Of a DNA stretch of 64,000 bases, positions 23,967-32,454 are shown piece by piece (the first letter of the stretch is position 1; every line of letters starts with the position of its first letter). The notes beneath the pieces were generated by a model. That model had not been told where the DNA came from and did not search any database. It saw only the letters and a program-made list of their open reading frames with translations. The translations under genes were made by a program, and so were the position numbers. This stretch comes from Streptomyces sp. NBC_01454 (lineage in GTDB: Bacteria; Actinomycetota; Actinomycetes; Streptomycetales; Streptomycetaceae): positions 1,116,001-1,180,000 of the forward strand of contig NZ_CP109460.1 of the NCBI RefSeq assembly GCF_036227565.1, written 5' to 3'.

Positions 23967-24852
23967 GAATCTCCTTTCGGAATGAGTTCAGGCGTCACCA
24001 ACAGATGAGTGCGCATCCGAGAGCGAGGAAGGCTTCGTGGATGTCTTTGCGTATCTCCCAGCGGATCCGCAGGCGGCGGAACCAGTGCAGGTGGGCGAAC
24101 GCGCGCTACGACCCGGCGTTGGGTGCCGAGTCCGGACCCATGCTCGGTGCCCCGGCGGGCGATCAGCGGCTTCACGCCGAGATCCCGGACCAGACGGCGG
24201 TACTTGTCGTGGTCGTAGCCGCGGTCGCCCAGCACCACGTCCGGGCGGCGCCGGGGCCGGCCTCGCTTGCCCCGCGCCGGCGGTACCGCCTGAAGCAGCG
24301 GGATCAGCTGGGTGACGTCGTTGCGGTTGCCGCCGGTCAAGGTGGCGGCGAGCGGGATACCGGTGGCGTCGGTGATCAGGTGATGCTTGCTGCCCGTCCT
24401 GCCCCGGTCGACAGGGCTTCGTCCCGTCTTGGTGCCCCTTTTAACGCCCGGATGTGGGAGCCGTCGACCGCCGCCCGGGAGAAGTCCCGGGCGTCTGCGG
24501 TGCGGAGTTCGGCGAGGAGAACCTCGTGAAGCCGGGGTCACACACCGGCCTCGGTCCACTCGGCCAGGCGGCGCCAGCAGGTCATACCCGAACCGAAGCC
24601 GAGTTCCTGCGGCAGGTGTTCCCAGGCGATCCCGGTATGCAGGACGAACAGGATGCCCTGGAACACCAGCCGGTCCGGATGACCCTTGCGCCCGGAGTGC
24701 CGAGCCCGACGCTCGACCTTGGGCAGCGGTGGCTCGATCACCGCCCACAGCTCGCCGTCGACTTCCCATGGCTTCGACCGCGCCACCCCGCACCCCAGAT
24801 CATCAGTCCCGGAGTGATCCAACCACCTTGCAAAGCATTTCGTTAGAAGTTC
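23967..24852 (-). mobile_element. Decayed IS5-family insertion sequence
   Basis: Imperfect ends GAATCTCCTTTCGGAATG (23967-23984) and CATTTCGTTAGAAGTTC (24836-24852) bound an element of about 890 bp carrying one transposase gene on the minus strand. The length and transposase type fit the IS5 family. A clear target duplication was not found. The element joins the 3' end of the HAD gene. Confidence 0.7.
23995..24822 (-). pseudogene. IS5-type transposase, broken
   Basis: Homology runs across three frames. From 24822 the N-terminal part (ELWAVIEPPLPKVERRARHS, GIAWEHLPQELGFGSGMTCW) meets an in-frame TGA at 24538-24540 where related enzymes have Trp. The same frame then continues to VDGSHIRALKG, shifts by one base near 24440 to KRGTKTGRSPVDRGRTGSKH and DVVLGDRGYDHD, and shifts again near 24105 to give the usual C-terminus AFAHLHWFRRLRIRWEIRKD. 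The first shift could be programmed, as in some IS5 relatives, but the stop codon and the second shift show that it is dead. Confidence 0.82.
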
Positions 24853-25333
24853 TAAGTGCGCCCGCCCGCTGCTGGGCGTCCCGCAAGGTGTCGGACGGGG
24901 ACGACCAGCGGGCGCGGATCACCGGGAAGCCGGCCTTCTCGCATGCGTCGCAGACGAGTTCGTCGTCATCGACCACATGGCGGACCTGGCGGTCGAGGGC
25001 GATCCGGCGCAGGACTTCCAGCTTGGTGTGCCGGGCCGGGCGCCGGTCGTGGTCGGGGCGCATCCACAACCGGCCCTTCGGCAGGCCGTGTCGGGCGAGC
25101 CAGGCCAGTGTGTCGCGGCGGCAGCGCTCCGGACGGCCGGTGAGGTAGACCACCGCGCAGTCCTCGGCGCTGCGGAGCGCCAGGGCCACTCCCTCGGCGA
25201 ACGTCGGGTCCCCGGGGGCCGCCGCGAAGAAGGCCTTCCAGTCGCGGGGGGTGCGCTCCAGCAGATGCTGCCGGTGGGTGGAGTCGGCGAGCGTGCCGTC
25301 CAGGTCGAAGACCGCCAAGGGGCGTGCCGTCAT
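24803..25333 (-). CDS. HAD-family phosphatase, 3' end rewritten by an IS
   Basis: A 176-residue HAD-superfamily hydrolase: AVFDLDGTLAD holds the nucleophile Asp of motif I, VYLTGRPERCRRDTL is motif II, and HVVDDDELVCDACEKAG supplies the motif III/IV acids. It resembles the phosphatase domain of polynucleotide-kinase-like proteins. The last about 19 residues (GALRTSNEMLCKVVGSLRD) are encoded by the end of the adjacent IS element, so the native C-terminus has been replaced, perhaps harmlessly because all motifs are upstream. The ATG at 25333 is the one directly before the core; the longer open frame upstream looks non-coding. Confidence 0.72.
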   Translation of the reverse strand: MTARPLAVFDLDGTLADSTHRQHLLERTPRDWKAFFAAAPGDPTFAEGVALALRSAEDCAVVYLTGRPERCRRDTLAWLARHGLPKGRLWMRPDHDRRPARHTKLEVLRRIALDRQVRHVVDDDELVCDACEKAGFPVIRARWSSPSDTLRDAQQRAGALRTSNEMLCKVVGSLRD

Positions 25334-25777
25334 GCCGTCGCCGTCCTCTTCCGTGTCCGTCGTCCTCGCCGGATGCCTCGGGCCAGGCTGACCGCGATCC
25401 GGGCGATATCGATTCCCTGTGCGAGGGACAGCGATGGTACGCGAGGGCGATACGGAGCGCGATGCCCCGGGGCCCTCGGGAGAGCGCACAAGAGAGCGGG
25501 AGAGGGCGCGCGGGCGGGAAAGCGGCGGCACAAGAACCTCTGCGGTCACGGTAGATGACATTCGCCATTCCGGTTCTGCGCAAGAGCACCCAACCGGCCA
25601 GGATCAACTTTCCAGCCGATTACCTCCGTTGCCCCGCAAAGGCCCCCGCACCTCGGTAATTTTTGCGCTGTGCCTCGATACGGCCGGTCCGAAAGCACGG
25701 CATTCGTATGTGCCGGAGCCACCGCCATGTCGGGTACGTCGAATTCGCCATGTCCAGCGAAAGGAAAGCGATACCGC
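25334..25777. other. Gene-free stretch before two small ORFs
   Basis: I see no convincing gene here. The half nearest the next gene is clearly lower in GC than the surroundings, with runs such as GTAATTTTTGCGCTGTG, and probably holds the promoter of the small-protein pair. AAGGAAAG at 25761-25768 is their ribosome site. Confidence 0.5.
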
Positions 25778-26098
25778 ATGACCACTGGAATCAAGGGCTG
25801 CGACAACCAGTCGAACTCGTACGTGTCCTTCGTCAACGAGGAGCACGCCGGGGACAGCGAGTCCGTGCACCCGAGGTCGTACAGCGACGCCTACGCATGG
25901 ATCTCGCAGCACAAGGACAAGCCGCTGAGCGTGCAGACCGGCCGGGGCAGGTGCATCATCTGGGACGACGACTGGAAGATCAAGGGGCAGTGGGACGACG
26001 GCAGGGGGGAGGTCGTCCTCGCCAAGGTCGAGCACAGTCCGCAGGATTACCGCATGACGGTCAGCAACACGGGCGACATCACGCTGTCCGCGGTCTGA
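25778..26098 (+). CDS. Small protein of unknown function (106 aa)
   Basis: Not a recognised family. The protein (MTTGIKGCDNQSNSYVSFVN...) is polar and rich in Asp, Trp and Asn, with no signal peptide or membrane segment, and looks like a small beta-sheet domain (SVQTGRGRCIIWDDDWKI, DYRMTVSNTGDITLSAV). The ATG at 25778 has AAGGAAAG ten bases before it; the frame opens earlier but without such a site. The next gene, 59 bases on, also encodes a small polar protein, and the two probably form one unit. Lower GC than the neighbours hints at recent acquisition. Confidence 0.6.
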   Translation: MTTGIKGCDNQSNSYVSFVNEEHAGDSESVHPRSYSDAYAWISQHKDKPLSVQTGRGRCIIWDDDWKIKGQWDDGRGEVVLAKVEHSPQDYRMTVSNTGDITLSAV

Positions 26099-26157
26099 TC
26101 CGCGAAATCGTCAGCGAAAGAGCGGAATCGGAAGCGAAAGAGGGGGATGGGATCAGC

Positions 26158-26424
26158 ATGCCCATGGACAACTGGCGTATCACGAATGCCATGGAGAACC
26201 GGACCGGGAATTGGGTGTACTACATCTGTTCCGCCGCGGCAGCCTTCGCGAATCTCCATTTCAGCCGCCACGTCGACAATCCCGCCGACGACCATATGGC
26301 CACGAACGACGGAGCGTATTACTACTACGGCGTGACCGGCACGTTCAATCAGGCGGCACAACAGGCCGACCAGGCGGTCCGGCAAATGCTCGTCGACGCC
26401 TGGAACGACTACTTCGCGGTGTGA
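26158..26424 (+). CDS. Small protein of unknown function (88 aa)
   Basis: Not a recognised family. It reads MPMDNWRITNAMENRTGNWV, with an aromatic cluster (GAYYYYGVTGTFNQAAQQAD) and a helical end (AVRQMLVDAWNDYFAV). No signal peptide is visible. AGGGGGATG precedes the ATG at 26158; the ATG at 26164 is an alternative. Both this protein and its upstream partner are polar, Asn-rich and of similar size, so they may act together. Confidence 0.6.
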   Translation: MPMDNWRITNAMENRTGNWVYYICSAAAAFANLHFSRHVDNPADDHMATNDGAYYYYGVTGTFNQAAQQADQAVRQMLVDAWNDYFAV

Positions 26425-26848
26425 AGGACGCTGCACGGCAGAGAGGAACCCGTCCGCTCGCCCCAGTGGCGTCGCGGGTGCGCGTGCCGCCCCCGTCCGC
26501 CACGAGGCGAGCCGACCGGAACACTCGCCGGCCGCATGAAGCGCACATGAAGCCGCCGTCACGCCACACCCCGCCGCACACTCACTCGAACAGCCGTACG
26601 TTCCGCTCGCCCCCGTCCGCCGGTCACCCGGCGGGTCGCCGGACCCCACGGCGGGCGGAGCGGCCTTCCTGGTGCCCAGGAGGCGCCGTGGCACCCTTGG
26701 GAAGTCTTCCGGTCCGGACGGCCCGTCGGCCCGGTGAAAGCCCCTCCGCCGCCGTCCGGGCGGCGGATGCGCTCTTGAGCGCATCGCCCGCAACAGATTA
26801 GGTGGAGGGCGGCAATCCTGCCGCCGCCCCACGAGGGAGAGGGATTCC
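26425..26848. other. Intergenic region upstream of egtA
   Basis: No gene is visible. It contains a perfect inverted repeat GATGCGCTC-TT-GAGCGCATC (26766-26785), followed by the AT-richer CAACAGATTAGG and a small hairpin (GGCGGCA against TGCCGCC, about 26808-26825) just before the egtA ribosome site. These are the likely control elements of the ergothioneine operon. Confidence 0.5.
26766..26785. promoter_or_regulatory. Perfect 9-bp-arm inverted repeat before egtA
   Basis: GATGCGCTC and GAGCGCATC face each other across TT, 63 bases before the egtA start. It could be a repressor site or a short terminator-like stem; the position favours regulation of the operon. Confidence 0.45.
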
Positions 26849-28126
26849 ATGCCCGTAAGGCCTGCTGTCACGGAAGCGGAGCTTGAAGCTCACCTGCGCG
26901 GAATATGCTTCAAGACCGGGCCACCGCGCCGTCTCGGGGTCGAGATCGAGTGGCTGGTCCACGACGCGCGCAACCCCCGGTGTCCGGTCGAACCGGCCCG
27001 GCTGCGCAGCGCCGCCACGACCCTGCGCGCCCTTCCCCTGAACTCCCTGCTGACCTTCGAACCGGGCGGCCAGCTGGAACTCAGCTCGCCCGCCGCCACC
27101 TCCCTCACCGGCTGCATCGAGGCCATCACCGCCGATCTCGCCCTGGTCCGCCCCGCCATGCGGGCGATGGGTCTGGGCATGGCCGGCCACGGCCACAACC
27201 CCTGGCACCGCCCGCAGCGGGTCCTCACCGAGCCGCGCTACAACGCCATGGAGGCGTACTTCGACCACTGGGGCTCCGCCGGGAGGTCCATGATGTGCGC
27301 CACCGCCTCCGTGCAGGTGTGTGTGGACGCCGGGTACGAGGAGCCCGGCCCGTTCGGCCACGGCCGGCGCTGGCTGCTGGCCCATCTGCTGGGTGCGGTG
27401 CTGGCCGCGGCGTTCGCCAATTCGCCGACCAGCGAGGGCTGCCCCACCGGCTACCGCACCACCCGCCAGGTCGTCTGGTCGCAGCTCGACCCGGCCCGTA
27501 CCCTCGCCCCGCCGCAGGGGCCGGACCCGCGCGGCGCCTGGGTGCGCTACGTCATGGACGCACCGGTGATGTGCATCCGCGCCAAGGACGGCCCGTGGGA
27601 CGCGCCGGAGGGTCTCACCTTCCGTGAGTGGGTCCGGACCGGCGTCCCCCGGCCGCCCACCCAGGAGGATCTGGACTACCACGTCACCACGCTCTTCCCG
27701 CCCGTGCGTCCGCGCGGCCATCTGGAACTGCGCATGATCGACGCGCAGTCGGGCGAGGCCGGGTGGATCGTGCCGCTGGCCGTCACCGCCGCGCTGTTCG
27801 ACGACCCGGAGGCCACGGAGCGTGCCTACCGCGTCGTCAAGCCCCTCGCGGAGACCGCCGGTGCGCGGCCGGCGCCGCGCAATCCGCTGTGGCGGCGGGC
27901 CGCCCGCGGGGCACTGACCGACCCCGAGCTGCACGCCGCGGCGGTTGCCTGCTTCGCCGCCGCGCAGGAGGCCCTGCCGCGGCTCGGCGCCTCGCCCGAG
28001 GTGTGCACGGCGGTCGTGGAGTTCACCGAGCGCTACGTGGCCCGCGGCCGCTGCCCCGCGGACGATCATCTCGACGCCCTGTACGCCGCGGAGGGCGACC
28101 TCATCGTTGAGAAGGACAGCCAGTGA
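26849..28126 (+). CDS. egtA: Ergothioneine glutamate-cysteine ligase EgtA
   Basis: A 425-residue GCS2-type ligase that makes gamma-glutamylcysteine, the sulfur donor for ergothioneine. RRLGVEIEWLVHDARNP is the N-terminal nucleotide/substrate strand, and HGHNPWHRPQRVLTEPRYNA and LELRMIDAQSGEAGWIVPLA are characteristic of the EgtA group. First gene of the egtABCD operon; GAGGGAGAGGG precedes the ATG and the stop overlaps the egtB start (GTGA). The role is assigned by family resemblance and by position. Confidence 0.92.
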   Translation: MPVRPAVTEAELEAHLRGICFKTGPPRRLGVEIEWLVHDARNPRCPVEPARLRSAATTLRALPLNSLLTFEPGGQLELSSPAATSLTGCIEAITADLALVRPAMRAMGLGMAGHGHNPWHRPQRVLTEPRYNAMEAYFDHWGSAGRSMMCATASVQVCVDAGYEEPGPFGHGRRWLLAHLLGAVLAAAFANSPTSEGCPTGYRTTRQVVWSQLDPARTLAPPQGPDPRGAWVRYVMDAPVMCIRAKDGPWDAPEGLTFREWVRTGVPRPPTQEDLDYHVTTLFPPVRPRGHLELRMIDAQSGEAGWIVPLAVTAALFDDPEATERAYRVVKPLAETAGARPAPRNPLWRRAARGALTDPELHAAAVACFAAAQEALPRLGASPEVCTAVVEFTERYVARGRCPADDHLDALYAAEGDLIVEKDSQ

Positions 28127-29442
28127 CCATCGACCCCGAGCTCCTTCGTGAGCGGGCTGCCTCGGCGCTGCTGGCCGCCCGCGACCGCACCCGCCTGCTG
28201 ACCACCTGCGTCGAGCATCCCGATCTCGTCGCCCAGCACTCCCCGTTGATGTCCCCCCTGGTGTGGGACCTGGCACACATAGGCAACCAGGAGGAGCAGT
28301 GGCTGCTGCGCACCGTCGGCGGCCGTGACGCGCTGCGCCCCGACATCGACTCCGTCTACGACGCCTTCGAGCACCCCCGCGCCACCCGCCCCTCGCTGCC
28401 GCTGCTGGCGCCGGACGAGGCGCACGGCTATGTCGCCGAGGTCCGCGGCCGGGTGCTGGACATCCTGGAGCGGACCCCGCTGCACGGCGGTCCGCTGCTG
28501 GACTCCGGCTTCGCCTTCGGCATGATCGCCCAGCACGAGCAGCAGCACGACGAGACCATGCTCATCACCCACCAGCTGCGCAACGGCCCGGCCGTGCTCA
28601 CCGCGCCCGAGCCGCCGCCCGTCACGGACGAGATCATTCCGGCCGAAGTCCTCATACCCGGCGGCCCGTTCACCATGGGCACCTCCACCGAGCCCTGGGC
28701 GCTGGACAACGAACGGCCCGCCCACCCCCGGCTGGTCCCCGCCTTCCTGATCGACACCACACCCGTCAGCAACGGCGCCTACCAGCGGTTCCTCGAGGCC
28801 GGCGGTTACGCGGACCCGCGCTGGTGGACCCCCGAGGGCTGGGCGCAGGTACAGGAACACGGGCTGCACGCCCCGATGTTCTGGAAGCGGGACGGCGGCC
28901 AGTGGCTGCGCCGGAGGTTCGGGGTGACCGAGCCGGTGCCGCCGGACGAGCCGGTCCTGCATGTGAGCTGGTACGAGGCGGACGCCTATGCCCGCTGGGC
29001 GGGGCGGCGGCTGCCGTCCGAGGCCGAGTGGGAGAAGGCCGCCCGCTACGACCCGGCGACCGGGCGGGCGAGGCGCTACCCCTGGGGCAACGAGGACGCC
29101 ACCCCGGCCCACGCCAACCTCGGCCAGCGGCATCTGCGGCCCGCCCCGATCGGCAGCTACCCGGACGGACAGTCCCCGCTGGGCGTACGGCAGCTGATCG
29201 GCGATGTGTGGGAGTGGACGTCGAGCGACTTCCTGCCGTACCCGGGCTTCGCCGCCTTCCCCTACCGGGAGTACTCGGAGGTGTTCTTCGGCGACGAGTA
29301 CAAGGTGCTGCGCGGCGGGTCGTTCGCGGTCGACCCGGTCGCCTGCCGGGGCACCTTCCGCAACTGGGACCTGCCCGTGCGGCGGCAGATCTTCTCCGGG
29401 TTCCGTACCGCCCGGGACGCCGACCCGGAGGCGGGCGCATGA
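28123..29442 (+). CDS. egtB: Ergothioneine sulfoxide synthase EgtB
   Basis: A 439-residue non-haem iron enzyme that joins gamma-glutamylcysteine to hercynine with oxygen, giving the sulfoxide intermediate. The N-terminal DinB-like domain supplies the three iron ligands, His52 (WDLAHIGNQEEQW) and His137/His141 (AQHEQQHDETM), as in mycobacterial EgtB. The C-terminal FGE-sulfatase domain runs from IPGGPFTMGT to VLRGGSF and CRGTFRNWD. GTG start overlapping the egtA stop. Confidence 0.95.
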   Translation: MTIDPELLRERAASALLAARDRTRLLTTCVEHPDLVAQHSPLMSPLVWDLAHIGNQEEQWLLRTVGGRDALRPDIDSVYDAFEHPRATRPSLPLLAPDEAHGYVAEVRGRVLDILERTPLHGGPLLDSGFAFGMIAQHEQQHDETMLITHQLRNGPAVLTAPEPPPVTDEIIPAEVLIPGGPFTMGTSTEPWALDNERPAHPRLVPAFLIDTTPVSNGAYQRFLEAGGYADPRWWTPEGWAQVQEHGLHAPMFWKRDGGQWLRRRFGVTEPVPPDEPVLHVSWYEADAYARWAGRRLPSEAEWEKAARYDPATGRARRYPWGNEDATPAHANLGQRHLRPAPIGSYPDGQSPLGVRQLIGDVWEWTSSDFLPYPGFAAFPYREYSEVFFGDEYKVLRGGSFAVDPVACRGTFRNWDLPVRRQIFSGFRTARDADPEAGA

Positions 29443-29479
29443 GGCCCACCGCCCGGCCGGTCCGGAAGGTCATGTACTG

Positions 29480-30235
29480 ATGTGCCGTCATCTCGCCTAT
29501 CTGGGGCCGGAGATACCCTTCGGGCGCCTGGTGCTGTCCCCGCCGCACAGCCTCTACCGGCAGTCGTGGGCACCGCGCCACCAGCGGCACGGCACGGTCA
29601 ACGCGGACGGCTTCGGCATCGGCTGGTACGCGCCGGGCGACCCGGTGCCCGCCCGCTACCGGCGGGCCGGACCGATCTGGGGCGACGAGCAGCTGCCCGA
29701 CCTGGCGCGGGTGGTACGCACCGGCGCGCTGCTCGCCGCCGTGCGGGACGCCACGGTGGCCGGTGCGGACGCCGAGGCCGCGGCCGCGCCGTACGCCGCC
29801 GGACGCCATCTGTTCAGCCACAACGGCGCGGTGACCGGCTGGCCGGACTCACTCGCCCCGCTGGCCGCGGAGCTGCCCGCCGGGGAGCTGCTGCGGCTGC
29901 CGGCCCGCTGCGACGCGGCGTTCCTGTGGGCGCTGGTCCGGCACCGGCTGGAGCGCGACGACGAGCTCGGCGAGGCACTGGCCGCCACCGTCACGGCCGT
30001 CGCCGCCGCCGCACCCGGCTCCCGGCTCAATCTGCTGCTCACCGACGGCACCACCATCGCCGCCACCGCCTGGGGCGACACGCTCTGCCACCTGGCCGTC
30101 CCCGGAGGCGGCACAGCCGTCGCCTCCGAACCGTACAACGATTCCCCCCACTGGACCGAGGTCCCGGACCGCACCCTGCTGCGGGCCACCCGGACCGAGG
30201 TCCACCTCACCCCGCTCAAGGAGCCCGCCACGTGA
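29480..30235 (+). CDS. egtC: Ergothioneine amidohydrolase EgtC
   Basis: A 251-residue class-II glutamine-amidotransferase-type hydrolase that removes glutamate from the gamma-glutamyl-hercynylcysteine sulfoxide. The mature N-terminal nucleophile is Cys2 (MCRHLAYLGP), which fixes the start at 29480. Further family marks are NADGFGIGWYAPG and HLFSHNGAVTGWPDSL. It lies 37 bases after egtB and overlaps egtD by the sequence GTGA. Confidence 0.94.
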   Translation: MCRHLAYLGPEIPFGRLVLSPPHSLYRQSWAPRHQRHGTVNADGFGIGWYAPGDPVPARYRRAGPIWGDEQLPDLARVVRTGALLAAVRDATVAGADAEAAAAPYAAGRHLFSHNGAVTGWPDSLAPLAAELPAGELLRLPARCDAAFLWALVRHRLERDDELGEALAATVTAVAAAAPGSRLNLLLTDGTTIAATAWGDTLCHLAVPGGGTAVASEPYNDSPHWTEVPDRTLLRATRTEVHLTPLKEPAT

Positions 30236-31194
30236 GCCCGCTCAGCATCACCCGCACCCTCCCCGCCGACGCCACCGCGGCCGCGCTGCGCGCCGATGTC
30301 ACGCAGGGGCTGACCCGCACTCCCAAGCAGCTGCCGCCCAAGTGGTTCTACGACGCCCGCGGCAGCGAGCTGTTCGAGGACATCACCAAGCTGCCCGACT
30401 ACTACCCGACCCGCGCCGAGCGGGAGATCCTGCTCACCCGCGCCGATCACATCGCCGCTGCCACGCAGGCCCGCACGCTGGTCGAGCTGGGCTCCGGTTC
30501 GTCCGACAAGACCCGTCACCTCATCGGCGCGCTCGGCTCGCTGCACACCTATGTGCCCATCGACGTCAGCGAATCGGCGCTGGCCGCGGCGGGCGAGGCG
30601 CTGCTGAGCGACCATCCCGGTCTCACCGTGCACGCGCTGGTCGCCGACTTCCAGCGGGGCATCGAACTGCCCGACACCCCCGGCCCGCGGCTGCTCGCCT
30701 TCCTCGGCGGCACCCTCGGGAATCTGCTGCCGGACGAGCGCGCGGCCTTCCTGCGCTCGGTGCACGCCATGCTGTCCCCGGGCGACGCCCTGCTGCTCGG
30801 CACGGACCTGGTCAAGGACGAGGCCACCCTGGTGGCCGCCTACGACGATCCGCAGCGGGTGACGGCCGCGTTCAACAAGAACGTCCTGGAGGTCATCAAC
30901 CGCGAGCTGGGCGGCGACTTCGATCCGGCGGACTTCGACCACGTCGCCGTGTGGGACGCCCGGCAGGAGTGGATCGAGATGCGGCTGCGGGCCCGCCAGG
31001 ACCTCACGGTGAAGATCCCCGGCGTAGATCTCGCGGTGACCTTCGCCGCGGGCGAGGAGATGCGGACCGAGGTCTCGGCCAAGTTCCGCCAGGAGGGCGT
31101 GCGCGCGGAACTCGCCGCGGCCGGACTGGAGTTGAACAGCTGGTGGACGGACAGCGCGGACCGTTTCGCGTTGTCCCTGGCCTTCCGCGTCTGA
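30232..31194 (+). CDS. egtD: Histidine N-alpha-methyltransferase EgtD
   Basis: A 320-residue SAM-dependent enzyme that trimethylates histidine to hercynine, the first committed ergothioneine step. PPKWFYDARGSELFEDITKL is the family N-terminal motif; the SAM loop is LVELGSGSSDKTRHL; FLGGTLGNL and LGTDLVKD follow. GTG start overlapping the egtC stop. The operon ends here with a strong hairpin. No egtE (C-S lyase) follows, so the last step must be encoded elsewhere or be done by another PLP enzyme. Confidence 0.95.
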   Translation: MSPLSITRTLPADATAAALRADVTQGLTRTPKQLPPKWFYDARGSELFEDITKLPDYYPTRAEREILLTRADHIAAATQARTLVELGSGSSDKTRHLIGALGSLHTYVPIDVSESALAAAGEALLSDHPGLTVHALVADFQRGIELPDTPGPRLLAFLGGTLGNLLPDERAAFLRSVHAMLSPGDALLLGTDLVKDEATLVAAYDDPQRVTAAFNKNVLEVINRELGGDFDPADFDHVAVWDARQEWIEMRLRARQDLTVKIPGVDLAVTFAAGEEMRTEVSAKFRQEGVRAELAAAGLELNSWWTDSADRFALSLAFRV

Positions 31195-31204
31195 GAGCCG
31201 TCCC

Positions 31205-31243
31205 CACCCGGCCGGTGTGACCCACAGGTCCGCCGGCCGGGTG
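31205..31243. terminator. Terminator hairpin after egtD
   Basis: CACCCGGCCGG (31205-31215) and CCGGCCGGGTG (31233-31243) are perfectly complementary across a 17-base loop, 11 bases past the egtD stop. Confidence 0.75.
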
Positions 31244-31341
31244 TCATGTCCACGGTCAATGTGGTTCGATGCCCCGATCGCAGCTTCGTACCGGAGCGGC
31301 CGGTGCGGGGGCACGCAGACTCGACGGACAGGGGAAGCGGC

Positions 31342-32277
31342 ATGGGGCTGGGACTGGATCGGCGGGGGTTCCTCAGAGGCGCGGCCGGGCTGTCGGCCGC
31401 CGGGGCGCTGACGGGCATCGGCAGCGGGCAGTTCACGGCGCGCGCGGCACAGCGCCGCCCCTCCGCGGTGTCCGTACAGGACTGGATGTCGGCGCTCGGC
31501 GACTCCACCCCCGTCCAGCGGCTGACGATCCCGGGCACCCATGACTCCGGTGCCCGGATCGGCGGCCCCTGGGTCGCCTGCCAGAACACCTCCGTGGACG
31601 CGCAACTCGCCTCCGGCATCCGCTTTCTGGATGTCCGCTGCCGGGCCGTCGACGGCGTCTTCGCCATCCACCACGGCGCGTTCTACCAGCAGCTGATGTT
31701 CGGCGATGTGCTCAACGCCTGCCGGGCGTTCCTCCAGGCACACCCCTCCGAGACGGTGCTGATGCGGGTCAAGCAGGAGTACTCGGAGGTCTCCGCCGAC
31801 GACTTCCGCCGGATCTTCGTCAGCTACCTCGACGACAAGGGCTACCGTCCGCTGTTCCGCCTGGACGACGGGCTGCCGACGCTGGGACAGGCCCGCGGCA
31901 GGGTCGTGCTGCTGGCGGACTCCGACGGCCTGGGCGGCGTCCGCTACGCCGATCCGCAGCTGTTCGACGTGCAGGACGACTACATGGCGGAGCCGTTCGG
32001 GAAGTACCCGAAGATCGAGGCCCAGTTCCGCAAGGCCGTCACCCAGCCGGGCAAGCTCTTCGTCAACTACGTCAGCACCTCCGCCTGGCTCCCGCCCCGC
32101 TCCAACGCGGACCGCCTCAACCCGCAGGTCAAGGGGTTGCTGACGGGCTCGGAGGGCAGTCGCTGGACCGGCCTGGGCATCGTCCCGATGGACTTCCCGA
32201 ACGAGGTCGGGCTGGCCGAGGCGCTGATCGCACACCACCTCGCGGGGCAGGCGGTCCGGCTCACCCGACCGGCCTAA
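31342..32277 (+). CDS. Secreted phosphatidylinositol-specific phospholipase C (bacterial type)
   Basis: A 311-residue exported phospholipase that cleaves phosphatidylinositol to diacylglycerol and inositol phosphate. The leader LDRRGFLRGAAGLSAAG carries a twin-arginine motif, so Tat export is likely. The catalytic barrel has His67 (IPGTHDSGA) and a second His in VFAIHHGAFY, the general acid/base pair, plus FLDVRCR. The ATG at 31342 follows CAGGGGAAGC and starts directly at the Tat leader. It lies close to a second, different PI-PLC-like gene at 33620. Confidence 0.9.
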   Translation: MGLGLDRRGFLRGAAGLSAAGALTGIGSGQFTARAAQRRPSAVSVQDWMSALGDSTPVQRLTIPGTHDSGARIGGPWVACQNTSVDAQLASGIRFLDVRCRAVDGVFAIHHGAFYQQLMFGDVLNACRAFLQAHPSETVLMRVKQEYSEVSADDFRRIFVSYLDDKGYRPLFRLDDGLPTLGQARGRVVLLADSDGLGGVRYADPQLFDVQDDYMAEPFGKYPKIEAQFRKAVTQPGKLFVNYVSTSAWLPPRSNADRLNPQVKGLLTGSEGSRWTGLGIVPMDFPNEVGLAEALIAHHLAGQAVRLTRPA

Positions 32278-32454
32278 CGGAACCGCGCCGCGCCCCGCCG
32301 TCGCCCCGCACGGTACGACCCGGCCATCCGGCCTACCGGACCCCGGATGTGACGGGTGTTCCGATGCCATGCGGGCGTGCTCTTGGCCCTCGGTGCGGAG
32401 GATTTGCCCAGGTGAGCCAACCGCGACGCCCCGCCCTGCATCAGACTGGGTGAA

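Noticed and set aside
24436..24448. Programmed -1 frameshift in the IS transposase
   Set aside because: The TTAAAAGG stretch could allow it, but an in-frame stop upstream (24538-24540) and a second frameshift downstream (near 24105) show general decay.
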